A DNA stretch of 64,000 nucleotides from assembly GCA_028686345.1 (NCBI GenBank), contig JAQUCE010000006.1:1-64000 (forward strand), written 5' to 3'. The notes beneath the pieces are model-generated. The model searched no databases, had not been told where the DNA came from, and saw only the letters and a program-made list of their open reading frames with translations. Of the stretch, positions 8,530 through 15,981 are shown one piece after another. The position numbers and the translations under genes are program-made. Source of the stretch: Kiritimatiellia bacterium (GTDB lineage: Bacteria > Verrucomicrobiota > Kiritimatiellia > RFP12 > UBA1067). Position 1 is the stretch's first letter, and each line of letters opens with the position of its first letter.

Positions 8530-8662
8530 TATCATGTGTCCTCCAGCAACGCAAATCCCATACACATAAACTGAAACTCAGTATATCCCTGCCAGAGCAC
8601 TTGGTGGCCGGGAGGCGGGTCGTTTTCGCGATCAAGATATCCACCGATCTTTGCCACAAGTT

Positions 8663-9967
8663 TCACTGCGTCACCCAACAATTTTGGGGGCTCACAACCT
8701 TTTTTTTAGCGTACGCACGCAAGGTCCGTAATTCTATGTCGGAGAAAAGTACCTCTGCGGGGAGATCCGGGGTTTCTCTTCCTAGAAGTGACATCAGCAT
8801 TATTCTCCAGGCTATGACCAGGTTAATGGCTATCGCCCGGCGTAGGCGTTCTGCGGTTTTATGGGCAATTTTTTCAATACGGCATCCAGACTTAAGAACA
8901 CGGTGAAAGTCCTCAATGCGCCAGCGCAAACAATACCAGCGCATACAGCGTTCGGCATCTTCGACCGAAGTGATATTGACCGTGGTCAGCAGAAACCACT
9001 CAATGGCCTTGGTATTCTCCGGCGGGTTTTCTTCCTGAGCATGGACAACCCAGATATCTATCGCTTCTTTATCTTTAACATACTCCGGAGGACGGAGCTG
9101 AATGCGTTTATAATGCACTGCCAGAGTTGCCATACGCCCGGGTCTCGCGGAGCGGGCTTGCTGTCTGCTTTTTTTCGGCCGGGCGCTTTGGCGGGGGATC
9201 TTAACGCGGACCAGGCTTTGAAGAGGTTCCGAGCGAAGTGTTTCGAAAAGTTTGAAAGGTGCTTCGTTCAGGTTGCGGTCATGCTTAGCGCGCACTAAAA
9301 GTTCAACGCGCGGGTTCTGGCGCTGCTCATCGAACAACTCGAAGAAGTCAGCTTCCCGGTCACACACATCAATTAACCGCGTATTGGGCATCTGAGCGGA
9401 GAGTTCAACAAGGTCACGGTGATGTTCTATCCATGTGAATGTTTTTTTCTCTTCGATGGGAACCTTGGAGGCCTGCCGGTTATCGCCCGCTGACTTGCCT
9501 TTACGGGCGGTGCAGTCGGCCCGTAATATTCCCAGCGGAAGACCGTTAGGCGCTATGGCGAAAGTAGAGTGTAAATGCAATCCGCGAGTCATTACGCCGG
9601 TCTGATTGGTTACAATCTCTCCGAGACCTTCGCACTGATCAAGGTTGTTGTAGTTCAGATCACTTCCATCCTGCACACACAATACCGTTTTCTGTCCCTG
9701 CATGCGCCGTACAGTACGCAATCGGTGAGGTGCAAGTATGTTAGCCATGTTGACTTCAGAGTCATCCGGCTGATCAATCATTCTGTAATAAGCCTTAACT
9801 GCGGGCCAGTTGCCTGCCGCGACACCGCTGAAGGCGCGGCCAGGATTATCCGCTTTAGCCGCAGCCACACTCACAAGCCTCTTATTCAGTCTTTCATCAC
9901 CCAGGGATGCGCCGCCGAACTCGTTTTCCGCCCAGTTATCTGCGTCTATGCCGTCTGTAGGCCCCAA
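8663..9967 (-). CDS. IS4-family (Tn5/IS50-like) DDE transposase
   Basis: Cuts and joins the element's ends through an RNase H-like active site. Residues 11-68 match the Tn5-type DNA-binding N-terminal domain (WAENEFGGASLGDERLNKRL). The acidic triad is Asp100 (VQDGSDL), Asp203 (VCDREAD) and Glu352. Glu352 lies in the IS4-family YREK signature: Tyr345, Arg348, Glu352, Lys359 in YCLRWRIEDFHRVLK, with the canonical 2-3-6 spacing. The length (434 aa) is close to Tn5 transposase. The start at 9967 is a TTG inside the end of the DUF4338 gene (22-base overlap, different frame), so it is probably made by translational coupling or by a frameshift that joins the two proteins. The gene looks intact. Confidence 0.93.
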   Translation of the reverse strand: MGPTDGIDADNWAENEFGGASLGDERLNKRLVSVAAAKADNPGRAFSGVAAGNWPAVKAYYRMIDQPDDSEVNMANILAPHRLRTVRRMQGQKTVLCVQDGSDLNYNNLDQCEGLGEIVTNQTGVMTRGLHLHSTFAIAPNGLPLGILRADCTARKGKSAGDNRQASKVPIEEKKTFTWIEHHRDLVELSAQMPNTRLIDVCDREADFFELFDEQRQNPRVELLVRAKHDRNLNEAPFKLFETLRSEPLQSLVRVKIPRQSARPKKSRQQARSARPGRMATLAVHYKRIQLRPPEYVKDKEAIDIWVVHAQEENPPENTKAIEWFLLTTVNITSVEDAERCMRWYCLRWRIEDFHRVLKSGCRIEKIAHKTAERLRRAIAINLVIAWRIMLMSLLGRETPDLPAEVLFSDIELRTLRAYAKKKVVSPQNCWVTQ

Positions 9968-10857
9968 TGCGCCCAGCCCGCATCCGAATCCAGTCCCATT
10001 CGTTTTCGAAAATCATTCTCAAGCGGGTATACATAAATCTCCTTAATACTCAGTGACGCTTTTTGAAAACGGTCTTGTCTTCCGCGGCCTTTTGTTTTGC
10101 CTACCGGTATCCAGTTCGCCGCCCGGTAACATGTTCCTGAATAACGGCTGGTATCCACAAAACTTTCGACCAGCCATGGTCGGTAGTTGTACTGACGCTC
10201 AAAATCATCAGGCATAACCTCCATGCTCATACTAAGCACCTTTGAGGCTAGACTCTTGCACTGCACACTTGGTCTTATTGGAAAACGGCTCATCCCCACC
10301 ACCATTTGCAGATACTCCCGACGCTGCTCCCTATCCCAGCCGATCCACTTATCACGGTCTTCCAGCTTGAGAGCCGCTGCCGCAAATCCCAACCCGCCAA
10401 GCCACCCATACTCGGAACCGATCAGATAACGCAGCTGACGACCCATCAGAGGAGCGGCTCCCTGCGGATGTTCGTTAATCATCATCTCATTCCATATCCG
10501 CATCTGGTCGGTAGTACGCACTACCACCAAAGTCAACTCAGAGATATCTCCGACCTGACCGGGTACACCCTTCAGCGGTTCAAGCGGCTTTGATAAACGT
10601 CGCGGTGAACTACGGCCGGTCTTACTGCGCACCACAGCGGGCAAAACGAAATGTCCAGCAGCTTCAAGATCACGAAGTGCTTTAAGACAGCTGCCCTGTT
10701 GTTCACGTCCACGCGTATCATAGAATTCGAAATGTTCGCATATGGCTAAAGCTAATGCAGTACGGCTAAGGAACTGCTTGCCATCAAGCAGCCTTTGAAT
10801 GTATTCTATGTTTTCGGGTTGCGATAATGTTCGCTTAATCTGGTTTTGTTTTTTCAT
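9946..10857 (-). CDS. DUF4338 / Druantia DruA-family protein of the insertion sequence
   Basis: Belongs to the DUF4338 family, whose best-known member is DruA of the Druantia anti-phage system; many members are encoded in transposons. Diagnostic stretches are FSGMKKQNQ... then LRYLIGSEYGWLGGLGF, WIGWDREQRREYLQMV, SRFPIRP, SFVDTSRYSGTCYRAANW and the C-terminal KEIYVYPL. The molecular function is not established. The ATG at 10857 gives 303 residues; an upstream GTG at 10896 would fall inside the terminal repeat. It precedes and overlaps the transposase gene, so the two should be made together. DruB-E homologues are absent, so this is not a Druantia defence locus. Confidence 0.88.
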   Translation of the reverse strand: MKKQNQIKRTLSQPENIEYIQRLLDGKQFLSRTALALAICEHFEFYDTRGREQQGSCLKALRDLEAAGHFVLPAVVRSKTGRSSPRRLSKPLEPLKGVPGQVGDISELTLVVVRTTDQMRIWNEMMINEHPQGAAPLMGRQLRYLIGSEYGWLGGLGFAAAALKLEDRDKWIGWDREQRREYLQMVVGMSRFPIRPSVQCKSLASKVLSMSMEVMPDDFERQYNYRPWLVESFVDTSRYSGTCYRAANWIPVGKTKGRGRQDRFQKASLSIKEIYVYPLENDFRKRMGLDSDAGWAHWGLQTA

Positions 10858-10885
10858 GCCGCTAAAGTACACGGTGTGACTTGTT

Positions 10886-10917
10886 TTGTTCAGCACTTAT
10901 TTAATGGTAATGGGCAG
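10886..10917 (-). repeat. right terminal inverted repeat of the insertion sequence
   Basis: Read on the minus strand it begins CTGCCCATTACCA and ends CTGAACAA, matching the left end. The upstream region of the DUF4338 gene, and hence its promoter, lies within or just inside it. Confidence 0.85.
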
Positions 10918-10962
10918 CCCTAGCCCCCTCCAGCTTCCTAGCCCCTAGCCCCTAACCCCTAC
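10918..10962. repeat. CTAGCCCC-type short tandem repeat
   Basis: A run of imperfect 7-8 base units (CCTAGCCCC, CTAACCCC) between the insertion sequence and the stop codon of the DUF212 gene. It may have been the insertion target. Confidence 0.6.
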
Positions 10963-11426
10963 TTAGGCCAGAAGTGTACCACAGCAAAGGCGGTGGCGAT
11001 GCCGACGAGCATGCCGGTAAAAACCTCTGTGCGGGTGTGGCCCAGAAGCTCTTTCAGCCGGGTTTGGCTGAGCTTGTGCTGTTTGAAAAGCTCATCCAGC
11101 ATCTGGTTCAAAATGGTGGCCTGATGCCCGGATGCTTGGCGCACGACCGCCGCGTCAAACATGGTGATCGCGGCAAAGCCGGCTGCCAGCATGGCAATCG
11201 GTGTGTCAAAGCCCTCGGTTAGCCCAATCGCGGTGCCAAGCGCGCAGACCATCGCCGAGTGGGCGCTCGGCATGCCGCCCGTGCTCAACAGATAATGAAA
11301 GTCGATCTTGCCGGTTTTTATCAGGCCGGTTGTCATTTTAATGGTTTGGGCAATGGTCCACGCAGTAAAAGAGGACCAGAACCAGGGCATTGTCAGCATT
11401 CGGAATGGATTTGGGTCAACGATCAT
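10959..11426 (-). CDS. DUF212 family integral membrane protein (divergent PAP2-related)
   Basis: A small membrane protein of the DUF212/YuiD family, sometimes described as related to acid phosphatases and vanadium haloperoxidases; the reaction is unproven. The signature is clear: GGMPSAHSAMVCALGTAIGL, then FDAAVVRQASGHQATILNQ and the C-terminal KELLGHTRTEVFTGMLVGI. Three or four hydrophobic segments are visible. The start is uncertain: ATG at 11426 gives 155 residues (MIVDPNPFRMLTMPW), and there is no good ribosome site for it or for later ATGs. Its stop codon touches the CTAGCCCC repeat and the insertion sequence lies 42 bases beyond, so the insertion missed the gene narrowly. Confidence 0.85.
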   Translation of the reverse strand: MIVDPNPFRMLTMPWFWSSFTAWTIAQTIKMTTGLIKTGKIDFHYLLSTGGMPSAHSAMVCALGTAIGLTEGFDTPIAMLAAGFAAITMFDAAVVRQASGHQATILNQMLDELFKQHKLSQTRLKELLGHTRTEVFTGMLVGIATAFAVVHFWPK

Positions 11427-11441
11427 AAGCTTTAATTGCAA

Positions 11442-12000
11442 GTTTAGTTTAGTAACGCAGTTGAAAAGTCATATTATGGCATGACTCTTGTTACAAGGCA
11501 AACGCAAAGAAGAGTACAGCGAATTCAAATCGTATACTGTTATTTGCTATTCTTTCAACCCCTGCCGCAAAAAACCAGAAGTATTAGATACCCATCTTCA
11601 TCAGTTTGAGAAGTTATCTTCGTTAGGCGAGTAGAAAAAACAACGCAACGCGTTCATTGCACTCCGACAAAGTTCGCGGCAAAGTTAACGACAAAGTTTA
11701 CGCTTGCGCCGGGAGGGCGTTCGTGCGGCGCGCTGGAGGCCGTGCCCTACCGCAGCGGTCGACGATGCTGTGCGACGATGTTGACCGACGATTGGGAACA
11801 TGCGTGGGCTCGTCAACCAGTATCGGCGCCGCCACCGTCAACCAAAGGCGCAGCGGAGCTCAGTAGGTCCGGTTTCCAACCGGACAGTCCGATTGGAAAT
11901 CGGAGCTACATTGTCCCCGCGCCAAAGGCGCGGCCTCTTCATTCGCGTACTCGCGCACTTCTCCACTCCGCGCCTTGGCCTATGTTTTGCTCTGTTTCAG
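11442..12000. repeat. intergenic hairpin mosaic (modules D, E, F and double TCCGGTT hairpin)
   Basis: About 11550-11615 is module D (CTATTCTTTCAACCCCTG...). From 11640 to 11830 runs module E/F, nearly repeated at 40288-40440 (AACGCGTTCATT, GACAAAGTTAACGACAAAGT, CGACGATGCTGTGCGACGAT). At 11872-11915 is a double hairpin, TCCGGTT (loop TCC) followed by TCCGATT (loop GGA). The first 100 bases (11442-11549) show nothing recognisable. Confidence 0.65.
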
Positions 12001-12028
12001 TAAGATTTAAATTAAATTGAATCTATAA

Positions 12029-12057
12029 TTGATGTTTGCAAGCACAAGTGCTATAAA
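12029..12057 (+). promoter_or_regulatory. predicted sigma-70 promoter of the anchor-E gene
   Basis: TTGATG at 12029-12034, 17 bases, TATAAA at 12052-12057, about 45 bases before the start codon. Confidence 0.55.
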
Positions 12058-12101
12058 AGAAAGACACAAAGACCTAAGTTGGCTAAAAAAGGATTAAAGT
12101 T

Positions 12102-12548
12102 TTGAATATGTTTCTTAAAATACTTGTTTTCGGCATCATGCCCATATGTTTATCAAAAGCAGCTGAATCGGTTTCATGGGGTGCTGACAATACGGTAACT
12201 TACTCTGATTCCGTTCATATGGCGTTGGAATCTGACACCAGAACCATTAGTCTCTCACAATTTAATGCCGCTGCGATTGCGAAGGAAAAGGGGGGCAATG
12301 CCAGCGAGTATACCTTAACAAAGGTTGTACTCTCGATCGATGGCTCAGTCTCTGGTCTGGTTGAGTTTGAGAACCAAAGCCCGAACAGTGCAAGTAATGT
12401 GCGTGTACGACTCTATGACTTTGATCATCCTGATGATACAGGTAAGAGTTGGAGTCGAGTGAGTTATAATGGGTATAGTGCTGTTGAATCCTATAGTGCT
12501 GAAAAAACGTTTCCTTCAGTTGGTGCTGCTGTTCGTGCGCCGACCTAA
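12102..12548 (+). CDS. choice-of-anchor E domain protein, probably truncated
   Basis: An exported protein of unknown role. A signal peptide (FLKILVFGIMPICLSKA) is followed by a beta-rich domain with the choice-of-anchor E pattern: VTYSDSVHMALES, TISLSQFNAAA, LTKVVLSIDGSVSGLVEFEN. Such proteins normally continue for another 60-100 residues and end in a PEP-CTERM or other sorting tail. Here a stop follows SVGAAVRAPT at 148 residues, so the tail is lost, presumably by a deletion near 12545, where an AAATTCAT direct repeat begins. The TTG at 12102 has a ribosome site (AAAAGG, nine bases); the ATG at 12108 is possible. The gene is AT-richer than its neighbours. Confidence 0.7.
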   Translation: MNMFLKILVFGIMPICLSKAAESVSWGADNTVTYSDSVHMALESDTRTISLSQFNAAAIAKEKGGNASEYTLTKVVLSIDGSVSGLVEFENQSPNSASNVRVRLYDFDHPDDTGKSWSRVSYNGYSAVESYSAEKTFPSVGAAVRAPT

Positions 12549-12664
12549 AATTCATAAAATTCATAAAAATCAGAATAAATTTTATTTTTAGATGAAAGAG
12601 AGTATCTCGGGTTGCTGGGTATACTTTCAAGTTTTGGGGAAAACGGAAAAATTGTATATTTCGG

Positions 12665-15600
12665 ATGTTGTTAATGAATTTGATCAAGAAGTATTGGGGT
12701 TGTTTAAAAAACCAAACAAACCGTTGCTCTAACATTTTTTTACTGGAATTGTGGGTTGCTGCATTGCTGGGAGGCTTCAGCTTTGTTATCTATTGCTTAA
12801 CAATGGCCCCTGGCGTTTACCCGGGTCCTTCAGCGGCGAGTGTGGCTAAAGCGATCGGGATGTTGCCGGACACCCCGGTGATTCATCCGCTCTGGCTGGC
12901 ATTAACGCAGATGCTGGCGGCACTACCTTTCGGGGGAGTAATCGAACGGCTCAATTTTTCCTCTGTTGTTTATGGCAGTTTGTCGGTTGCTATTTTATTT
13001 CGGATTACCAAACGTCTTATTTTTGAATTGATCCGTGAGAGTCCCGCGGTACAGTTTATTCCGGAAGATGATTCAAATGGCGGTCAAACTGTAGGAACAC
13101 ACTTTAAAAAATTTTGCCAGGCCGAGGTCAGAGAGTATTTATTATCAGTTGTTGGGGCCAGCATCGTCGCATGCTGTTTTGCATTTTGTACCCCGTTCTG
13201 GATTGCAGCAAGCGCGCTGAGTTTTCAGGCTTTTGATACTTTATTAGTGCTTGTCGTGATTGATCGGTTCTTCAGCTATTATTTCAGCGGTAACTCTAAG
13301 TCTTGTATTATTACGGTCTTTCTCTGCGGTGTGGGAGTGATTGAATCACCGCTGTTTATTGTGATAACCCCTTTGATTCTGTTGTTTGTTTTGCGCCGAA
13401 GCATAATCTTTGAACAGATCTCCGAATCATTCATTATCTTGCTGATGGTTACTTTTATGGTTGGTGTCAATCTGAATTTAGGGATTCTTACCTTTTTATC
13501 GCTTTCCGGCAAAATACTGACCGGCGGGTTGCTGTTGCAGATTTTCAAAGAGCAGGGTCACTCACATTTCAACGCCCTTGCCCGCGGTCTACCCCCCTCG
13601 GGGTGGCTGCTAATTGTTCTACAAACAGTTTTTCCTGTTTTGATTGTCTATCAGAGCCTCAAAATTTTTTCGCTGTACCAGAGCGAGCTAAGAAAGTGGA
13701 AATGGGGGATCATCAATCTTATTATCACATTTACCACTCTTTACTACCTCTTGAATATGCCGGAGTCTGCTTGGTGGATGGCGCGCTCGGGTAGTCATTT
13801 GCCGGTTATACCCTACCTTTCAACCTCTTTTGTGGCTGGTATGCTTTTCACCTACTGGATGCTGCTGGCATTTATGCAACGCGCGAACGAAAAAAATGAG
13901 CAGGAGGGCGTTGGCATCTACCTGCGTGTGCTGGGTTGCACGCTTGGGGGGCTGATATTTTTTACTTCAGCGCAAACAATACACAGAAACTTTTCCGATT
14001 CAGATAGCCGACAATCAAAGTTCATTGATCAAATGGCGGATGAAATTTTAAGGGAAGCCAATCCAGCTAAGTGTCTGCTGTCAGATTCATTTGTTGCGCC
14101 CAGCCTTGCCATTAAGGCCTATGTTGGCAAACACCCGATCACACTGCTGGCAGCCACACGCGCGCATCTGACGACTCCGCCAGCCGGGGAGCGAGATCTC
14201 CCGTTTCATCTGATTCAGCCCCTGGAGGTTGCCGCGCAAAAGAAGAGTTCCGAAGCGTTTTTAAAGCAGTGGTTACAAAAAAATCCGCAGGCGTGCCAAC
14301 AGGTTGCTGTTATCAGCCACCCTGAGATCTTCCAGTTATCGGGGTTTACACCCATCCCCTCAGGCTTGATCTACTCTGCGAACGCCCCTTCACAGCCTCT
14401 CATGCCGCAGGCTTTGGCGCGTGCGCACTATCAGCGGAGTTTGCGTGTTCTAAGCATTCTCAATGCCAGCAATCCAACAAGACCCCTGCTGCTTCAGATT
14501 CAGAGTAACCTCAAGGCGCATCTGAGCCGTGTCACAAATGATCTGGGGGTGCTGCTGGAGAATCTGGAGTCTCCGCAAGAGGCGGCCAAGGCCTATGCGC
14601 AGGCGCTCGAAATCAATCCGGAAAACCTGAGTGCTCTGCTCAATGCCTATGGATTGTCGCTGAAAAGCGATGCGACCTTTAAGAGTGTCTCCGGCAGCAA
14701 TATCTTGAGCCGTATTGCCTTGGACCCAAATTTCTTTACGACCTTTGATACGAAAATTTTGAGTTCCGGGATGCTGAAGCGCCAGCGTGCCGACGAAATC
14801 ATGCCTCTCGCCATGCAACAATACCCAACTGATGAGCCGCACTCTCTGCACATCACCCGTCTTTTTGGAAGTTGGCTGCAGCGTTGTGCTCCTTTGGCTG
14901 TTTATACGCCATCAGGTGGCGTAATTGATCCACCCGCCCCTCGAAAAGAGGTTGATACTCAACTGGTTCAAGCCCTTGCCGCCCTGGAGGATGGCAAAAC
15001 AACGCAGGCGGAAAGTTTGCTCAGGTTGTATGTTAGAAGCCGACCGCAAAATCTCTCGGCCTGGTCTGTGCTGGCTGAAATTCTCATGAATCGCAACCAA
15101 TTCGATGAGGTTGAAAATGATATTCTTCCGCAAATGAAAGCAATTAAATCTGAAGATCAAACCCTGGTTAACATGACTGAGGGCGCTCTGCTCACGCGCT
15201 GTCCGGAGCCTGATTATCAAAGGGCAAGAGATTGTTTTTTGAGGGTGCTTGATGCAAACCCGCGCCTTTTAACAGCCTGCGCCGAGTTGCTAAATGTTGA
15301 TCAGAGGCTTGGCAACGCAACGTATATTGAGGCGGATGCGCTGAAGATTGTTGAAAACTTCCCTGACCACCCCCAGGCGAATGCGATCTTAGGAAGTCTT
15401 GAACTTAGCCGCAATCAGCTGCGGCGCGCGGAGGTTTATCTGCTGCAAAGCATCCACTCCCAGCCTGCGGCTGGCAGCTGCAATGACCTGGCCGAGCTTT
15501 ATCTGCGTCAAAAAGATTATCAGAGCGCGGAAACGTACGCCCGCCAGTCGATCCGATTGTCGATCGGGTTTTATCAAGCGTGGGACACTCTTGGAAATAT

Positions 15601-15871
15601 TTTGCTGGGACAAAACCGCTTGGAGGAGGCTGGCGGCGCAGTTCGGTGCGCGCTCTTTTTTGGCCCAAATGATGTTCGGCTCTATCTAACGCTGGCCCGT
15701 CTGTATGTGCAACAAGGACGACTCCCTGAAGCTGAACGCCTGCTGCAGCAGATCAAGCCTTTGGCCGCGCAAAATACGCCGTCGGTGCTTCAGGATTTTA
15801 ATGCGGTTTATGATCAGCTTTTGAGAATAAACAGTGCAGCCCGCGACAGCGACACTGGTGTTAAGTTATGA
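12665..15871 (+). CDS. DUF2723 multi-pass membrane protein with C-terminal TPR repeats
   Basis: A 1068-residue inner-membrane protein. The first 430 residues hold about ten hydrophobic segments and the DUF2723 start pattern (VIYCLTMAPGVYPGPSAASVAKAIG, then VIHPLWLALTQMLAALPFG). DUF2723 proteins are related to protein O-mannosyltransferases and other GT-C glycosyltransferases, but the acceptor is unknown. A soluble region follows, with TPR units from residue about 640 (AKAYAQALEINPENLSALLN) to the end (AEVYLLQSIHSQPAAGSCND, AETYARQSIRLSIGFYQAWD). This fusion is frequent in PVC bacteria. The ribosome site is weak (ATG 12665 or 12674). It lies 116 bases after the truncated anchor-E gene and is on the same strand. 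Confidence 0.85.
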   Translation: MLLMNLIKKYWGCLKNQTNRCSNIFLLELWVAALLGGFSFVIYCLTMAPGVYPGPSAASVAKAIGMLPDTPVIHPLWLALTQMLAALPFGGVIERLNFSSVVYGSLSVAILFRITKRLIFELIRESPAVQFIPEDDSNGGQTVGTHFKKFCQAEVREYLLSVVGASIVACCFAFCTPFWIAASALSFQAFDTLLVLVVIDRFFSYYFSGNSKSCIITVFLCGVGVIESPLFIVITPLILLFVLRRSIIFEQISESFIILLMVTFMVGVNLNLGILTFLSLSGKILTGGLLLQIFKEQGHSHFNALARGLPPSGWLLIVLQTVFPVLIVYQSLKIFSLYQSELRKWKWGIINLIITFTTLYYLLNMPESAWWMARSGSHLPVIPYLSTSFVAGMLFTYWMLLAFMQRANEKNEQEGVGIYLRVLGCTLGGLIFFTSAQTIHRNFSDSDSRQSKFIDQMADEILREANPAKCLLSDSFVAPSLAIKAYVGKHPITLLAATRAHLTTPPAGERDLPFHLIQPLEVAAQKKSSEAFLKQWLQKNPQACQQVAVISHPEIFQLSGFTPIPSGLIYSANAPSQPLMPQALARAHYQRSLRVLSILNASNPTRPLLLQIQSNLKAHLSRVTNDLGVLLENLESPQEAAKAYAQALEINPENLSALLNAYGLSLKSDATFKSVSGSNILSRIALDPNFFTTFDTKILSSGMLKRQRADEIMPLAMQQYPTDEPHSLHITRLFGSWLQRCAPLAVYTPSGGVIDPPAPRKEVDTQLVQALAALEDGKTTQAESLLRLYVRSRPQNLSAWSVLAEILMNRNQFDEVENDILPQMKAIKSEDQTLVNMTEGALLTRCPEPDYQRARDCFLRVLDANPRLLTACAELLNVDQRLGNATYIEADALKIVENFPDHPQANAILGSLELSRNQLRRAEVYLLQSIHSQPAAGSCNDLAELYLRQKDYQSAETYARQSIRLSIGFYQAWDTLGNILLGQNRLEEAGGAVRCALFFGPNDVRLYLTLARLYVQQGRLPEAERLLQQIKPLAAQNTPSVLQDFNAVYDQLLRINSAARDSDTGVKL

Positions 15872-15919
15872 GCTCAGCACTGCAATTTCATTTGGCCGCG
15901 GCACTCCGTGAATAATTGG

Positions 15920-15948
15920 TTGAGCTGCGGCACAACATCCTCTATACT
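15920..15948 (+). promoter_or_regulatory. predicted sigma-70 promoter of the beta-galactosidase gene
   Basis: TTGAGC at 15920-15925, 17 bases, TATACT at 15943-15948, 34 bases before the ATG. The -10 sequence is the same as that of the TPR gene promoter at 6643. Confidence 0.5.
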
Positions 15949-15981
15949 TGTTGACAGTTAATTCAAAAAGGAGTCGCGTGT

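Larger units (their letters stand above)
8498..10917 (-). mobile_element. complete insertion sequence, IS4 family (Tn5-like), with a DUF4338/DruA-family gene
   Basis: A 2.42-kb element bounded by 32-base terminal inverted repeats that begin CTGCCCATTACC and end CTGAACAA (27 of 32 bases match). Inside, both on the minus strand, are a DUF4338/DruA-family gene and, overlapping it, a DDE transposase with intact catalytic residues. The flanks CCTTAGCC (8490-8497) and CCCTAGCC (10918-10925) differ by one base and may be an 8-bp target duplication, although the right flank is itself repetitive. About 165 bases at the transposase end carry no gene. Confidence 0.88.

Noticed and set aside
9946-10857. 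A Druantia anti-phage defence locus
   Set aside because: Only the DruA-type gene is present, inside an insertion sequence; DruB-E homologues and the usual large helicase are absent.
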